From contig NZ_FMUR01000018.1 in NCBI RefSeq assembly GCF_900101605.1, positions 1 through 64,000 on the forward strand: a DNA stretch of 64,000 bases, in the 5' to 3' direction. Shown piece by piece: positions 18,246 to 29,500 of this stretch. A program made the position numbers and the translations under genes. The DNA comes from Butyrivibrio hungatei. Lineage in GTDB: Bacteria > Bacillota > Clostridia > Lachnospirales > Lachnospiraceae. Numbering within the stretch: the first letter of the stretch is position 1; each line of letters opens with the position of its first letter. Under the pieces are notes generated by a model that worked only from the letters and a program-made list of their open reading frames with translations, was not told the DNA's origin and made no database searches.

Positions 18246-20106
18246 TTTTGACGTCAAAGAAGAATTAAAGAAACTTCCCAATAAACCCGGCGTATATATT
18301 ATGCGTGATTCAAACGACACCATAATGTACGTTGGGAAGGCGGTTAACTTGCACAACCGTGTCAGGTCTTATTTTCGAGCAAATATCGGAAGAGGGCCGC
18401 AGATAGACAGAATGGTCGAGCAGATCGCCCGCTTTGAGTATATCGTGACCGATTCTGAGCTCGAAGCCCTCGTTCTTGAGAATAATCTCATCAAAGAGCA
18501 TTGTCCCAGGTATAATACCCTTCTAAAGGATGATAAGACATATCCCTATATTAAAGTAACTGTCTCGGAGGATTATCCGAGAGTTCTTTTTTCCAGACTA
18601 ATGAAAAAAGACAGATCGAGATACTTCGGCCCATTCACAAGTGCGGCGGCTGTTAAGGACACCATCGATCTGATAAATAAGCTCTATGGCCTGAGAACCT
18701 GTAACAGAGTTCTTCCAAGGGACATAGGGCTTGACAGGCCATGTCTTAATTACCATATGAAGCAGTGCAGCGGCCCTTGTACCGGTAACATAACCAAAGA
18801 AGAGTACAGAGAGCACGTTGATAAGGCGCTTGAATTCTTAAACGGCAACTATGGACTTATTATAAAAGAGCTTGAGCAGAAGATGAATGATGCTTCGGAA
18901 GAACTTGATTTTGAATCTGCCGCAAAGTATCGAGATCTTCTTGCCAGCGTAAAAGTTGTGGCACAGAAACAAAAAATGACAGACTCGTCAATGGAAGATA
19001 AGGATATAATCGCAATAGCTTCAGATGAAAATGATGCGGTGGTTCAGGTTTTTTTCGTAAGAGACGGAAGACTTATCGGAAGAGAACACTTCTATATGAC
19101 TCATGTGTCGGAAAATCCGGAAAAAGAGATCCTATTAAATTTCGTCAAACAATTCTATGCCGGAACACCTTTTATCCCCAGAGAATTAGTGCTTCCCGAA
19201 TCCATAGAGGATATGGAGATAATCCAGGAATGGCTCAGTGAGAGGAAAAGCAGCAAAGTCTATATCACAGTTCCCGAAAGAGGACAGAAAGAAAAGCTCA
19301 TGGAGCTTGCAGCGCAGAACGCAAGACTTATCTTGTCCAAGGACAAAGAGAGGATAAAGCGCGAAGAAGGAAGAACCATAGGTGCGGTAAAAGAGATTGA
19401 GAAACTCCTGGGACTTAAAGATATAAACCGTATGGAAGCATATGATATCTCCAATATAAGCGGATTTGCGAATGTAGGTTCCATGGTAGTTTACGAAAAG
19501 GGTAAGCCCAAGAAGAGTGACTACAGGAAGTTCAGGATACAGTCTGTATCAGGCCCCGATGACTACGCATGCATGCACGAAGTGCTGACAAGAAGACTGC
19601 TTCATGGAATCGAAGAAAAGAAAGATCTGGAAGTAAGGGAGATTGACGCACGATACGGAAGTTTTACCAAGTTCCCCGACCTGATACTTATGGATGGAGG
19701 AAGAGGACAGGTCAATATTTGCCTAAGAGTTCTCGATGAACTTGGAATCAACATTCCTGTGTGCGGAATGGTAAAGGACGACAATCACAGAACCAGAGGG
19801 CTTTATTATAACAATGTCGAGCTTCCCATAGATACAAGATCTGAAGGGTTCAAACTGATCACAAGAATACAGGATGAAGCGCACAGATTCGCAATCGAAT
19901 ATCACAGGTCCTTGCGTAGTAAAGCTCAGGTTAAAAGTTCACTTGATGACATTCCCGGTATTGGACCTGCGAGAAGAAAGTCGCTTATGAAGCACTTTAG
20001 ATCGATAGAAGACATCCGAAATGCTACAGCCGACGAAATTGCGGAAACTCCGGGGATTCCTTTAAATGTCGCAATAAAAATTAAGGAGTTTTTAGATAAA
20101 ACATAA
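18238..20106 (+). CDS. uvrC: excinuclease ABC subunit C
   Basis: 622-aa nucleotide-excision-repair endonuclease, full length. N-terminal GIY-YIG nuclease domain (GVYIMRD...[16 protein letters not shown]), conserved Cys-rich stretch [17 protein letters not shown] domain for UvrB contact ([11 protein letters not shown], about 205-225), RNase H-like C-terminal nuclease domain with YDISNISG and [10 protein letters not shown], and a tandem helix-hairpin-helix tail ([16 protein letters not shown]). It incises on both sides of lesions with UvrB. ATG 18238 overlaps the previous gene and gives the standard N-terminus. Confidence 0.95.
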   Translation: MSDFDVKEELKKLPNKPGVYIMRDSNDTIMYVGKAVNLHNRVRSYFRANIGRGPQIDRMVEQIARFEYIVTDSELEALVLENNLIKEHCPRYNTLLKDDKTYPYIKVTVSEDYPRVLFSRLMKKDRSRYFGPFTSAAAVKDTIDLINKLYGLRTCNRVLPRDIGLDRPCLNYHMKQCSGPCTGNITKEEYREHVDKALEFLNGNYGLIIKELEQKMNDASEELDFESAAKYRDLLASVKVVAQKQKMTDSSMEDKDIIAIASDENDAVVQVFFVRDGRLIGREHFYMTHVSENPEKEILLNFVKQFYAGTPFIPRELVLPESIEDMEIIQEWLSERKSSKVYITVPERGQKEKLMELAAQNARLILSKDKERIKREEGRTIGAVKEIEKLLGLKDINRMEAYDISNISGFANVGSMVVYEKGKPKKSDYRKFRIQSVSGPDDYACMHEVLTRRLLHGIEEKKDLEVREIDARYGSFTKFPDLILMDGGRGQVNICLRVLDELGINIPVCGMVKDDNHRTRGLYYNNVELPIDTRSEGFKLITRIQDEAHRFAIEYHRSLRSKAQVKSSLDDIPGIGPARRKSLMKHFRSIEDIRNATADEIAETPGIPLNVAIKIKEFLDKT

Positions 20107-20145
20107 CAACTAAAAAGACTAATTTATTACACGAAAGCGATGGTT

Positions 20146-20176
20146 AAAAAGTGGCTAAAATGGCCACTTTTTTTAA
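20146..20176 (+). terminator. uvrC operon terminator
   Basis: Stem AAAAAGTGGC / GCCACTTTTT with a 7-nt loop and a T-run, 40 nt after the uvrC stop. It closes the kinase operon ahead of the surface protein gene. Confidence 0.9.
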
Positions 20177-20221
20177 TTAAAAAAATTAATGCGTTTTTTG
20201 ATATTTTTAGCGGAAAATCTA

Positions 20222-20250
20222 TTGCCATTATCAAAAAAAAGATGTAATAT
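20222..20250 (+). promoter_or_regulatory. promoter of surface protein gene 1
   Basis: -35 TTGCCA (20222-20227), 17-nt spacer, -10 TAATAT (20245-20250). Predicted leader of about 95 nt. Confidence 0.6.
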
Positions 20251-20299
20251 TAGCGAAGCAGAATTAACATTCAATAACAAATGATTAACACCTGCATCA

Positions 20300-20350
20300 C
20301 AAATGCTTAGGGAAAAGCAGTGAAAAGTCTTGGATAGCTTGGAGGAACAT
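20300..20350 (+). promoter_or_regulatory. conserved 5' leader element, copy 1
   Basis: The leader has a small hairpin (ATGCTT, loop, AAAGCA), then AAAGTCT, GGATA and CTTGGAGGA ending in the ribosome site. The same series of elements, in the same order and spacing, precedes the paralogous gene at 56366. It does not match the c-di-GMP-I consensus that I tested by eye. Confidence 0.45.
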
Positions 20351-23300
20351 ATGAAGAAGGTCAAATTAAGGTCTATGGCGAAAAGATTGTTACCGGTAAT
20401 GATGATACCGGTTCTTTTGTTTGGCAATTATGCCACAATAACAGCTTCTGCAGAGGAGGTTACTGCACAGGAGAAGTCTGCGGAAGAGAAAACCGGGGAA
20501 GAAAACAAGGCCGAAGAGAAGGCTGCCGAGGAAACAAACAAGGAAAATAAAACTTCAGAAGAAAAGAGTTCCGAGGCAAAGCCTGAAGATACGACTAAGA
20601 AGGAAGAGACATCCAAGAAGGAAGAGACGCAGGCCGAAGTAAATAAAGAAGAAAAGGGAAAAGAAGAGAGTAAGAAAGAAGAAAAGGCCGTAGACAACAA
20701 GGCTACAGAAGATAAGAAGGTTACTGAGGAAGCAAACAAGGAAAATAAAGCTTCTGAAGAAAAGAATTCCGAAGCAAAGCCCGAAGATGCGGATAAAAAG
20801 GAAGAAAGCACCAAGTCCGGCGAGAGTAAGCCTGATGTTGTAGAACCTGTGAAGAACGTTGACGACGTACTTGAGAACAAGCAGGAGACTACACCTGAAG
20901 AGACTGAAAAAGACAAGAAGGATGCTACAGACAAAAAGCCTGTTAAGAAAAATAATAAAAAAGTCACAATAAGTTTTGATATACAGAACAGAGGCAACAG
21001 CGGATTGAAGATTTCTGCTGAAGATAAGAGTGATATAGGCAGAAGCTATAATTTCGAAGTAGACGCTGAAGAAGATGCGGCAGAGATTGAATTTAGCTAT
21101 TCCATTGCAAGTTTTTATGAGTTGTATTTTGTTTCAGGCGATGAATTTACTATTGATGCCGAGAAGCATACAATAACATGCAAGTTGGAAAATCTGAAAG
21201 ACGGAGAGAATAGGTTCAAACTTTCTGCAAAGGTAGACGTTACTGACAAAAAGGCTCCCGAGATATCAGAAGCCGGAGCAAAGGGAAGTGCAGATTACAC
21301 GGGAAGTAACGGCGAAGCTGTTGTTGCAGGATCTGATAAGTCAAAGCCTTCTTTTACAGTAAAAGTTACCGACGAAGAATCCGGTGTTGACAAGGTTTAT
21401 GCCGTAGATTCATATGGCATACGACGTGAGATGTCAGGTGATGACGGAGTATATTCATGGTCACCGAGTAGCTACGGAAATTATAAGATCGTAAAAGTAA
21501 TCGCAAAAGATAAACTTGGAAACAATGCCGAGAGCGGAGTGGGAGATATTCCTCTTATCTGCTATTACGCAGAGAATGAAGAGAAGTCTTTTGGCGTAAA
21601 TACAAAGACTGAAGACTGGTATTCACTTGTAGCGAATAATGAATCAAACTTCATGCTTGAAGTTACAGGTATATCTACCCGTGAGGTTCAGGAAATCACA
21701 GTTTCCGGTGTATCGACAAAGTTTGATATTTCAAGAAGCAACTACGGCGGAAGATATACATTTAGAGCAAATATCCCGCTTCCTGTAAAAGAAGGCGAAA
21801 AAGAATATGAAGTAAAATGTCTTTTCTACGGAGACAAAGAAGCAAAGACAATCGCAAAGAAGATAGTAAGAATCGATAATACAGCACCTTCTGCAGAAAT
21901 CATAGTAGACGGCGAAGAAGAGAAGCTTACTCCTTTTGAGAGATTCCTTCGTCTATATGACAGATTCGGATGGTTTGCTTCAAACAAAGACATAAATGTT
22001 CTTATCAAGGTTCCAAAGAACTGTGACGGAGAAACAAAAGACAAGAAGACCAGCGGATTCTACGGTATTGTTTACAACGTAAACGGCCAGAGAAGAGAAA
22101 AGACAATTAACGAAGCAAGCGGCAAGAGTGATAAGGATTATTACGTATTTGAGGAAAGAGTTCGTTCATACGGCGGTTTGTCAGAGTGCAAGTACGATGT
22201 TGAAGTAGTGAGCATCAGGGACTATGCAGGAAACGTGGCAGATCACGTTGAAGGCGGAACAGGTTCATTCGTTATCGATAAGTCAGCACCTACCATCGTT
22301 TACGATGTTGACGGTATGGTTGCACAGGATGAAAACAGAATGTACTTTGGCGGCAACGCTCGCGGAACAGTAACGATCGAAGATATGGATCTTGATATTG
22401 ATTCAATCAAGTTTACGGAAGGTTCCAAGGACAACTTCAAATATGCTATTCCTTCGTATAATGAAAAAGAGAGCGACGGAAAGCACAAGGCAGTATATGA
22501 TTTCAAGCTTGAAGGCGACGGAGCATACAAGATCGAGACATATGCTAAGGATACACTCGATCAGGAGAATACAGCACTCAGTACAGAGATGATCGTTGAT
22601 ACAACAGCTCCTAAGATTGAGATCTCTTATGACAAAGAGGCTCCTTCAGCAGACGGAAACAAGTATTATGCACAGAATGTTCAGGTAACAGTAAAGGTAG
22701 ACGATAAGTGGCTTGATGAGACCAAGTCTTTTGTATACATCAAAAAGCTTGATGTTTCGGGAGCTGAAGTAGGTACTGCACCACTCAATGACTGGAGCGG
22801 CGACCTCGGTGATGAGAGCCATCAGATCACATTCACAACTGACGGCGACGGAATGTATCAGATTTCAGTTGAAGCTTATGATATGTCCGAAAACCACGAA
22901 AGTGCAGAAGGAAACAAGTTTGGCGTAGATACAACAGTACCTGAGGTAACTCTTGTATTTGATGAGAACGATCCTCAGAATGATAAGTACTACAACAAGC
23001 CCAGAACAGCTACACTTACAGTTACAGACTTCTCTTTCTACAACGAGGGAGAAACACTTGATATCGACCAGAAGGTTGGCGACGCAGAGGTAGGCGGTTG
23101 GGCAAACACAGGCCTTAACACATATACACGTACAATTAAGTTTGCGGAAGACGGATTCTACAGCTTTAATTTCCTTTGCAAAGACAGAGCAGGAAATGAG
23201 TCAAAGAATGTTTTTGAAAAAGAATTCGTAATTGACCGTACATCACCTGAAATTAACGTTACATACAACAAGATTGCTGTTGGAAATGAAAAGTTCTACA

Positions 23301-24661
23301 AGGACACAAGAGTTGCAAACGTAGACATTAAAGAAATGTCTTTTGCCGACAAGCTTGTTGAAGTTACACCTCAGGCAGTACCTGATGTTTCATCGGTACC
23401 GGCACTTTCGGGATTTGCTTCAAACAACTTTAACAACGTTTCACATATCTCATTCAGTGAGGACGGAACATACGGCTACACGATCAAGTGTACAGACCTT
23501 GCAGGTAATACATCAAAAGAGTTCACATCGGATGTATTCATCATCGACAAGACAGCACCTGAAGTAACATTCTCGGGAGTTGAGAACTACTCGGCAAACA
23601 ACGGTGTGGTAGCACCTTCGGTAGTTTACGGAGACAAGTATATTGATATAGATGCTTCAAAGGTTGCACTCAAGGGTGCAAATAACGGCGGAGTAAACGT
23701 AGAATGCGCAATTAAGCCTATTGAGAACGGCTTCTCGGTTTCATACAGCGACTTCTCACACGACAAGAAGATGGACGACCTGTATGTACTTGAAGCAACA
23801 GTTCGCGACAAGGCAGGAAACGAGACCAAGGATAAGCTCGTGTTCTCAGTTAACCGTCACGGTTCCGTATTCGTAATCGGAGACGTTGCAAAGCAGTTTA
23901 ACGAGAAGTATTACATCAATGAGCCCAAGGATATCACGGTCACAGAGATCAACATCGATGAGCTCACACAGAAGAATGTTTCAATAAGCCGAGACGGAGA
24001 CATCAAGGAACTTAGAAAGGGAAAAGATTTCTCAGTTAAGCAGCAGGGAAGTGAAACATCTTGGAAGACTTACACATATACAATTTCCAAGAACAACTTC
24101 ACTACCGACGGAGTTTACGCACTTACCGTATACAGTAAAGATAAAGCTACAAACGTTCAGGATAACAAATCAAGAGACGCAGAAGTATCATTTGCAATTG
24201 ATATGACCGCACCGGGAATAGTTGCAGCAGGTATCAAAGAAGGTGAAGTATACAAGCAGGAATCACTTGACTTCAACGTCAACGTAACAGATAACATGGG
24301 CGTATCAAAGCTTTCAATCTGCAACAACGGACAGGAGATTGATTCATGCACAGGCGAAGAACTTGAGGAAAAAGGCGGCGTAAGAAGCCTTACACTTAAG
24401 GAATCAGATAAGGTACAGGAGATTACGGTTATCGCCGAGGATCTTGCAGGTAATAAGGAAACAATGGCGATTGGCGGAGTAATAGTTTCTACTAAAGAGA
24501 TTCCGGATCCGTTTGTTGCCAAGAAGGATAAACCGAATCCTGATAATAAGCCCACCCCGGGTACAACAAATAACATGTCATACTTCGTATTTGCAATCGC
24601 AGCGATCGCAACAATGTCAGTCGGCGGCGGAGCAATATGGCTTATTAGGAAGAAGAAATAA
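20351..24661 (+). CDS. large cell-surface protein with Ig-like repeats, copy 1
   Basis: 1436-aa exported protein. Signal peptide at 1-36 (basic start, hydrophobic core, cleavage near TASAEE), then a Glu/Lys/Thr-rich low-complexity stalk (about 36-205), then a long array of bacterial Ig-like beta domains marked by repeated AGN and VIDRTAPEI-type joints, and a C-terminal TM helix (about 1410-1432) with RKKK stop. No LPxTG sorting signal, so it is held by the TM helix rather than sortase. Role unknown: adhesin, cell-wall spacer or receptor are possible. ATG 20351 follows GGAGGA; an in-frame TTG at 20330 is upstream of that site. The C-terminal two-thirds is closely related to the protein at 56366. 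Confidence 0.88.
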   Translation: MKKVKLRSMAKRLLPVMMIPVLLFGNYATITASAEEVTAQEKSAEEKTGEENKAEEKAAEETNKENKTSEEKSSEAKPEDTTKKEETSKKEETQAEVNKEEKGKEESKKEEKAVDNKATEDKKVTEEANKENKASEEKNSEAKPEDADKKEESTKSGESKPDVVEPVKNVDDVLENKQETTPEETEKDKKDATDKKPVKKNNKKVTISFDIQNRGNSGLKISAEDKSDIGRSYNFEVDAEEDAAEIEFSYSIASFYELYFVSGDEFTIDAEKHTITCKLENLKDGENRFKLSAKVDVTDKKAPEISEAGAKGSADYTGSNGEAVVAGSDKSKPSFTVKVTDEESGVDKVYAVDSYGIRREMSGDDGVYSWSPSSYGNYKIVKVIAKDKLGNNAESGVGDIPLICYYAENEEKSFGVNTKTEDWYSLVANNESNFMLEVTGISTREVQEITVSGVSTKFDISRSNYGGRYTFRANIPLPVKEGEKEYEVKCLFYGDKEAKTIAKKIVRIDNTAPSAEIIVDGEEEKLTPFERFLRLYDRFGWFASNKDINVLIKVPKNCDGETKDKKTSGFYGIVYNVNGQRREKTINEASGKSDKDYYVFEERVRSYGGLSECKYDVEVVSIRDYAGNVADHVEGGTGSFVIDKSAPTIVYDVDGMVAQDENRMYFGGNARGTVTIEDMDLDIDSIKFTEGSKDNFKYAIPSYNEKESDGKHKAVYDFKLEGDGAYKIETYAKDTLDQENTALSTEMIVDTTAPKIEISYDKEAPSADGNKYYAQNVQVTVKVDDKWLDETKSFVYIKKLDVSGAEVGTAPLNDWSGDLGDESHQITFTTDGDGMYQISVEAYDMSENHESAEGNKFGVDTTVPEVTLVFDENDPQNDKYYNKPRTATLTVTDFSFYNEGETLDIDQKVGDAEVGGWANTGLNTYTRTIKFAEDGFYSFNFLCKDRAGNESKNVFEKEFVIDRTSPEINVTYNKIAVGNEKFYKDTRVANVDIKEMSFADKLVEVTPQAVPDVSSVPALSGFASNNFNNVSHISFSEDGTYGYTIKCTDLAGNTSKEFTSDVFIIDKTAPEVTFSGVENYSANNGVVAPSVVYGDKYIDIDASKVALKGANNGGVNVECAIKPIENGFSVSYSDFSHDKKMDDLYVLEATVRDKAGNETKDKLVFSVNRHGSVFVIGDVAKQFNEKYYINEPKDITVTEINIDELTQKNVSISRDGDIKELRKGKDFSVKQQGSETSWKTYTYTISKNNFTTDGVYALTVYSKDKATNVQDNKSRDAEVSFAIDMTAPGIVAAGIKEGEVYKQESLDFNVNVTDNMGVSKLSICNNGQEIDSCTGEELEEKGGVRSLTLKESDKVQEITVIAEDLAGNKETMAIGGVIVSTKEIPDPFVAKKDKPNPDNKPTPGTTNNMSYFVFAIAAIATMSVGGGAIWLIRKKK

Positions 24662-24692
24662 AAATCAGTGTGTTTTGATATCGTGAATTATA

Positions 24693-24779
24693 GAAGGTGG
24701 TGAGTACAAGCAGGAATCACTTGACTTCAATGTCCTCGTAACAGATAATATGGATGTTGAAAATCTTATAAAGCACTAA
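24693..24779 (+). pseudogene. remnant of a third surface-protein copy
   Basis: In one frame this stretch encodes EGGEYKQESLDFNV, VTDNMDVENL and then a stop. Both full-length surface proteins contain this segment near their C-termini (EGEVYKQESLDFNV in copy 1, EGGVYKQDSLDFNV and VTDNMGVENL in copy 2). The DNA is nearly identical to copy 1 over the YKQESLDFN part, yet the VENL end is like copy 2. It has no start or ribosome site. Confidence 0.75.
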
Positions 24780-24838
24780 GACGAAAAAGTGATATAACCT
24801 GATAAGATAAAAAAATACACGATAAAAAGAGGTAACAG

Positions 24839-26506
24839 ATGAGTACAGCTGCAAAACGTATTTTAACAATGTTTTTGGTTATGGGAATAACGGTAGCACC
24901 GCTTAAAGTATATGCTCGCGAGGAAGCTCCTTTGGAAAGTTCCGGTTTGGGATTCTCGGTTTCGGAGAACATTACAGAGGACGGTGCGGCGCAGGCAAGC
25001 TCAGGGGCTTCGGAAATGCCTGAAGAGCCTGCGGATTCTTCCGATGGAGAGGAAGATACCAAAAAGTTATCCTCCGTACAGGAAGCACGAAATGGCGTTT
25101 TGCAGGTGAACTGCATTTATGAAGATGATCTTGGAAAGACATCTATAATACAGGGTGGAACAGGATTTCTTATCGGAGATCCCGAAGAAACCGAATATGT
25201 CATAACAAACAATCACATAATCAATCCCGACAAGAAATTCAGGGATAAAGCTTTTAAGGCACTTGGGGTACCCAAGGAAAAAGATGAAGATTGGGATAAG
25301 ATAAATCTCAAAGTACAGGTAGTCGTTGAAAACGATGTTGTGCTTGAAGCATCGGTTGTTAAGGCAAGTGTGGCGCTGGACGTTGTTGTTCTAAAGCTTG
25401 AACAGCCCATATATACAAGAACTCCATTGACAATTCTGGCGGCAGAAAATAAGTCAGCGGAGAAACCGTATAAAGTTGCCGACAAAATCTTTACACTTGG
25501 TTATCCTACGGGAATTTCATATGACGTTCCTGTGTATTATTCAAATGACAAAGTATCTATGACATCAGGAGCAATTGCGAATCTGACGACACTGGACAAT
25601 ACAATGGTTATCCAGCACGACGCCAAGATTGATGTCAGTAACTGCGGAGGACCGCTTATAAATGAAGATGGTCTCGTGATCGGAATGAATGAACTGATCG
25701 ATGACGGAAGCAATTATTATACTCTTGATGCGGCAGAGATTACAGCTATACTTGACGGACTCGGGATTGTGTATAACAAGATGAATCCAACAGAGTATGA
25801 CGAACTTAAGAACGGTGTTAGTGCAGCAACGGAAGTAAGCACCACAGGTAGCAGCGCATCAGCAGATGAAGTTGTCAATCCCGGAGGTGACGGCCGTGAT
25901 ACCAAGAAGCTGATTATTACAATCGCAATAGTAGGTGCGGTTGTTGTAGCTCTTGCTGCAATTGCTTTGACGGTTGTTCTTATTATGAAGAAAGTAAAAG
26001 AGAGCAAAGAAAAAGCCAGAAAAGCTGCAGAAGAAGAGAACAGAAACAGATTTGAAAATCAGGGTGGTACAGGGGCAGGACAGTTCAATAAACCGATGAC
26101 GAAAGTGCAGAGTAACAGTGGAGCATTTGCGAAAGGAACGGAGACAACACTTCTTAATTCCGCAGCGCCGGATGCAGGCACAACAGTATTGTCATCATCG
26201 GCAAGACCGGATTTCCTTGGAACACTTATACGAAGGAAAAATGGCGAAAATATAATTATAAACAAAAATAATTTTTCTATCGGAAAAGACAGTTTAAATA
26301 TTGATTTCAGAATTTCAGACAACAGTGCAATTAGTAGACGACATGCAAGTATTAAGATAGAGAACGGTCAGGTCGTGCTGGAAGATAACTTCTCTACGAA
26401 TGGTACATTTGTTAATGGAGACAAGATTCCGGGAGGACAGACAAGACAGCTTAAGAGTGGGGACGTAATAAAGCTCGCGAATGAGGAGTTCGATTACAGG
26501 GCTTAA
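24839..26506 (+). CDS. transmembrane trypsin-fold (Cys variant) protein with FHA domain
   Basis: 555-aa protein. Signal peptide or anchor at 1-27, then an outside chymotrypsin/HtrA-like domain (about 75-300): His in TNNHII (H126), Asp in LDVVVLKL (D181), and the nucleophile motif reading SNCGGPL with C269 where HtrA-type enzymes have GNSGGPL. Then a linker, a TM helix (about 356-382), a charged cytoplasmic linker with ETTLL (435-439) and GTTVL (447-451), and a C-terminal FHA domain (about 475-550: IGKDS, SRRHASI, NGTFVNG). It could work as a Cys protease or as an inactive binder. The FHA domain should read phosphothreonine inside the cell. The next gene, an RHS toxin, starts 29 nt downstream. 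Confidence 0.88.
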   Translation: MSTAAKRILTMFLVMGITVAPLKVYAREEAPLESSGLGFSVSENITEDGAAQASSGASEMPEEPADSSDGEEDTKKLSSVQEARNGVLQVNCIYEDDLGKTSIIQGGTGFLIGDPEETEYVITNNHIINPDKKFRDKAFKALGVPKEKDEDWDKINLKVQVVVENDVVLEASVVKASVALDVVVLKLEQPIYTRTPLTILAAENKSAEKPYKVADKIFTLGYPTGISYDVPVYYSNDKVSMTSGAIANLTTLDNTMVIQHDAKIDVSNCGGPLINEDGLVIGMNELIDDGSNYYTLDAAEITAILDGLGIVYNKMNPTEYDELKNGVSAATEVSTTGSSASADEVVNPGGDGRDTKKLIITIAIVGAVVVALAAIALTVVLIMKKVKESKEKARKAAEEENRNRFENQGGTGAGQFNKPMTKVQSNSGAFAKGTETTLLNSAAPDAGTTVLSSSARPDFLGTLIRRKNGENIIINKNNFSIGKDSLNIDFRISDNSAISRRHASIKIENGQVVLEDNFSTNGTFVNGDKIPGGQTRQLKSGDVIKLANEEFDYRA

Positions 26507-26535
26507 AAAAATATATATAGAAGGAAATTTTTATT

Positions 26536-29500
26536 ATGGGGACTAGCAATTACTCGGGGGAGAACATTGAGTGGCACCAGAAGAAGATAAGGGAATATTT
26601 TGATGAGTGTTTCAACACTATATACAATCCATTCCTTTGTATGTCAGATACACTTCTTATACCGTCACTTTTAGATTTTATTAACGATGAGACGCACACA
26701 GGACCTGAGGCTGAGTCAGCCAAAGCGTTCCTTAACGATCAGCAGATCACTATCGTTGCCATGATCACGGACTGCGTACAGCAGCTTCAGAGCATGATGC
26801 AGAAAGGAGGCTTTGCGGGACTTGTTCCTCTTCTTGATGACTTCCTTGCAGATCTGTCTGAAGATGAATCTCAGGATCCCGTTATCAAGACACAGCACCT
26901 TAAAAAGGTGATAGAAGATTTTGCTAATTACAATACGATCTTTAACGAAGTGCATCCCAAAGTAACAGAGATAAGAAACAAAGCTAACAGCATTGTTTCG
27001 GGATGCGACGTTATATCTATAAATGAACTCATAAATCCGGATTCTGCCGCTTCGGTAAGGGCATTTGACGACTTTGCCACGAGGGATAAGGCATCCGGTT
27101 TTGTTCCTGAGTTCAATCAGAAATTCCTTACATTCCATGAAGAACATTCAAATGATATAGCAGGAAGTACCTTTAAGCAGCTCCTTGATGACATCGTAAG
27201 ACTACTTAAGTCTATTATCGATGGCATGAACAAGGGAACTTTTGATATCACAAGATACGAAGAGACCAAGGGAAATATCAGATGGATAGATCCTAAGGAC
27301 GTGGAAGGTCTTGAGGCATATCTTAGGACTTACAAACTCTACCTTCAGGGACTTGTTGACAGATGTCAGGTATATAAGTACGACCCTGTAAACATGAGTA
27401 GCGGAAACTACATAAATGACAGGACAGACCTTGAAGTTGGAACAGATACAAAGATTACATTTAGAAGGTTCTATAACGCAAGATCAGAATTTAAGGGCGC
27501 AATGGGACGCGGCTGGAGCTGCAATAGTGACGTGCACCTTTATAAAGAAGATAACGGCGATATCAGAGCTATCTATATCGACGGAAGAGAAGGTATTTAC
27601 AGAAAGCCTGAAAACAGTAAGGCTGCTCAGAAGGAAAATACTCCTGAGCTCACTTTTGATGGAGAAGAAGGAGCTACCAACAAGAGTTCTTCTGTTTCAG
27701 AGACTTACTACGAGATTCACGGAGAACCCGGAAAGCTTGTAGAGGATAACTACGGTTATAAGCTCATAAGAGAAGACCTTTCATATGAAGAGTATGACAA
27801 AGACGGATATCTTGTAGCTAAGGGAGACAATACAGGCGAGAATACAAGATATACTTTAGGCGTCTTTACTAAGAATGACGATAACGGTGAGAGCATAAGA
27901 TATGCGCTTCCCGTAAAGATAGAAACTAAGGAAGGATCATACATCTCACTTTCCTACAATGAGGACGGAATCCTTACAAGGGTATCAACCTCACAGGGAA
28001 AGAACGTAACCTACGGCTATGAGAAAAGAGAAGATGAATACTTCCTTACAGCTGCTACATATCCAAATGGTAGCACAAGAAGATATACCTATAACGAAGA
28101 AGGCCTTATACACAAAGTAATAAGCCCTGACGGTATCATAGCGCTCACAAACGAATACGATGAGCAGAGACGTGTCATCCATCAGATATTCCCTGATGGT
28201 GGTGAGATGTCTTACAGCTATGACGATGAAAAGAACATAACAACAGCAACAGAGCAGAATGGACTTAAGGTAGAGTACCTCTCTGATGAGCGCGGAAGAC
28301 ATACAGGAACAAGATACATAGGTCTTTCAGATGACTATGCATCTCAGGATGTTGAAAACGGTAAGAACATCATTGAAGAAAAGTACACTTATAATGAAAG
28401 AAACCAGAAGACTTCTGTTACAGATAAGAACGGCCATACGGTAAGATTTAGCTATGATAACAGAGGAAACCTTACAAAGATAGTAGGGCCCGAAGGCCTT
28501 AGCGAGAGCTATACCTATGATGCTGAAGGAAGACTTATCGCAAAGAAAGATTCTGAAGGAAACTCATATAGATTCATCTATGACTTTGATGGTAACCTCT
28601 ACTGCGTAACAGATCCTCTCGGAAACAGGACTAAGTATGACTATAAGGACGGCAGAGTCGTAAGGATAAGGGATGCTGAGAACAATGCTATATCAGTAAC
28701 CTATGATGAAAAAGGAAATATCTCTTCCATCACTGATAAAGTGGGCGTGACTACACGTTATATCTGTGATAACAGCGGAAGGGTAACAAAGACGATAGAT
28801 GCAGAGGGAAATGTGACATCCTATACGATGGATGAGAGTGATAACATCACATCCGTAACAGACCCTCTTGGAAATACAACAAGCTATACATACAATGCGG
28901 CAGACCTTCTTACAGAAGTCATAAACCCTGACGGAACAACAAGAAGATGGGATTATAACGAGATAGGCCATCTTGCATTCTATACAGATGAGAGCGACCA
29001 TACGACAGCCATAAGATACAACACATCATGGAAAGAAGAGAGCATCACGCTTCCAAACGGCGGAATGATGCACTACGACTACGACCTTTTAGGAAATCTT
29101 GTTAAGATAACAGATCCTATGGGAAGAAAGACAGTATACAGCCATGATAACAACGGTAACGTACTTACTGTCGGAACTGAGATAAACAAAGAAGAAAACG
29201 ACGGTACCTTAACCGAAACAATCATAAAGAATTCCTACACCTACGATAAACTCGGACGCATCAAGACCGAGACAGATGGGGAGGGAAATACTACAACTTA
29301 CGACTACGATAAGAACGGAAACCTTACCTGCAAGACAGATGCTCTTGGCGGAAAGACCTGCTATGAGTATGATGCACTTGGCAGAGTAATAAAGGTAACA
29401 GATGCCATAGGAAGAGAAGAATCATGTACCTATGACAAGAACGGAAATATAAAGACAGTAACGGATGCTGCAGGCGTAGTGACAGAGAATCACTATGAGA

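Noticed and set aside
20281-20350. c-di-GMP-I (GEMM) riboswitch before surface gene 1
   Set aside because: The GCAAA-type and ACGCAAAG motifs and the receptor loop are not found; only a short hairpin and conserved blocks are seen.
20428-20997. 189-codon minus-strand frame rich in Ser, Phe and Leu
   Set aside because: It is the antisense of the Glu/Lys-rich stalk of surface protein 1; low complexity explains the lack of stops.
24500-24661. LPxTG sorting signal in surface protein 1
   Set aside because: Sequence before the TM helix has Pro-rich repeats but no LPxTG-like motif; the protein ends in a TM helix and RKKK. The same holds for copy 2.
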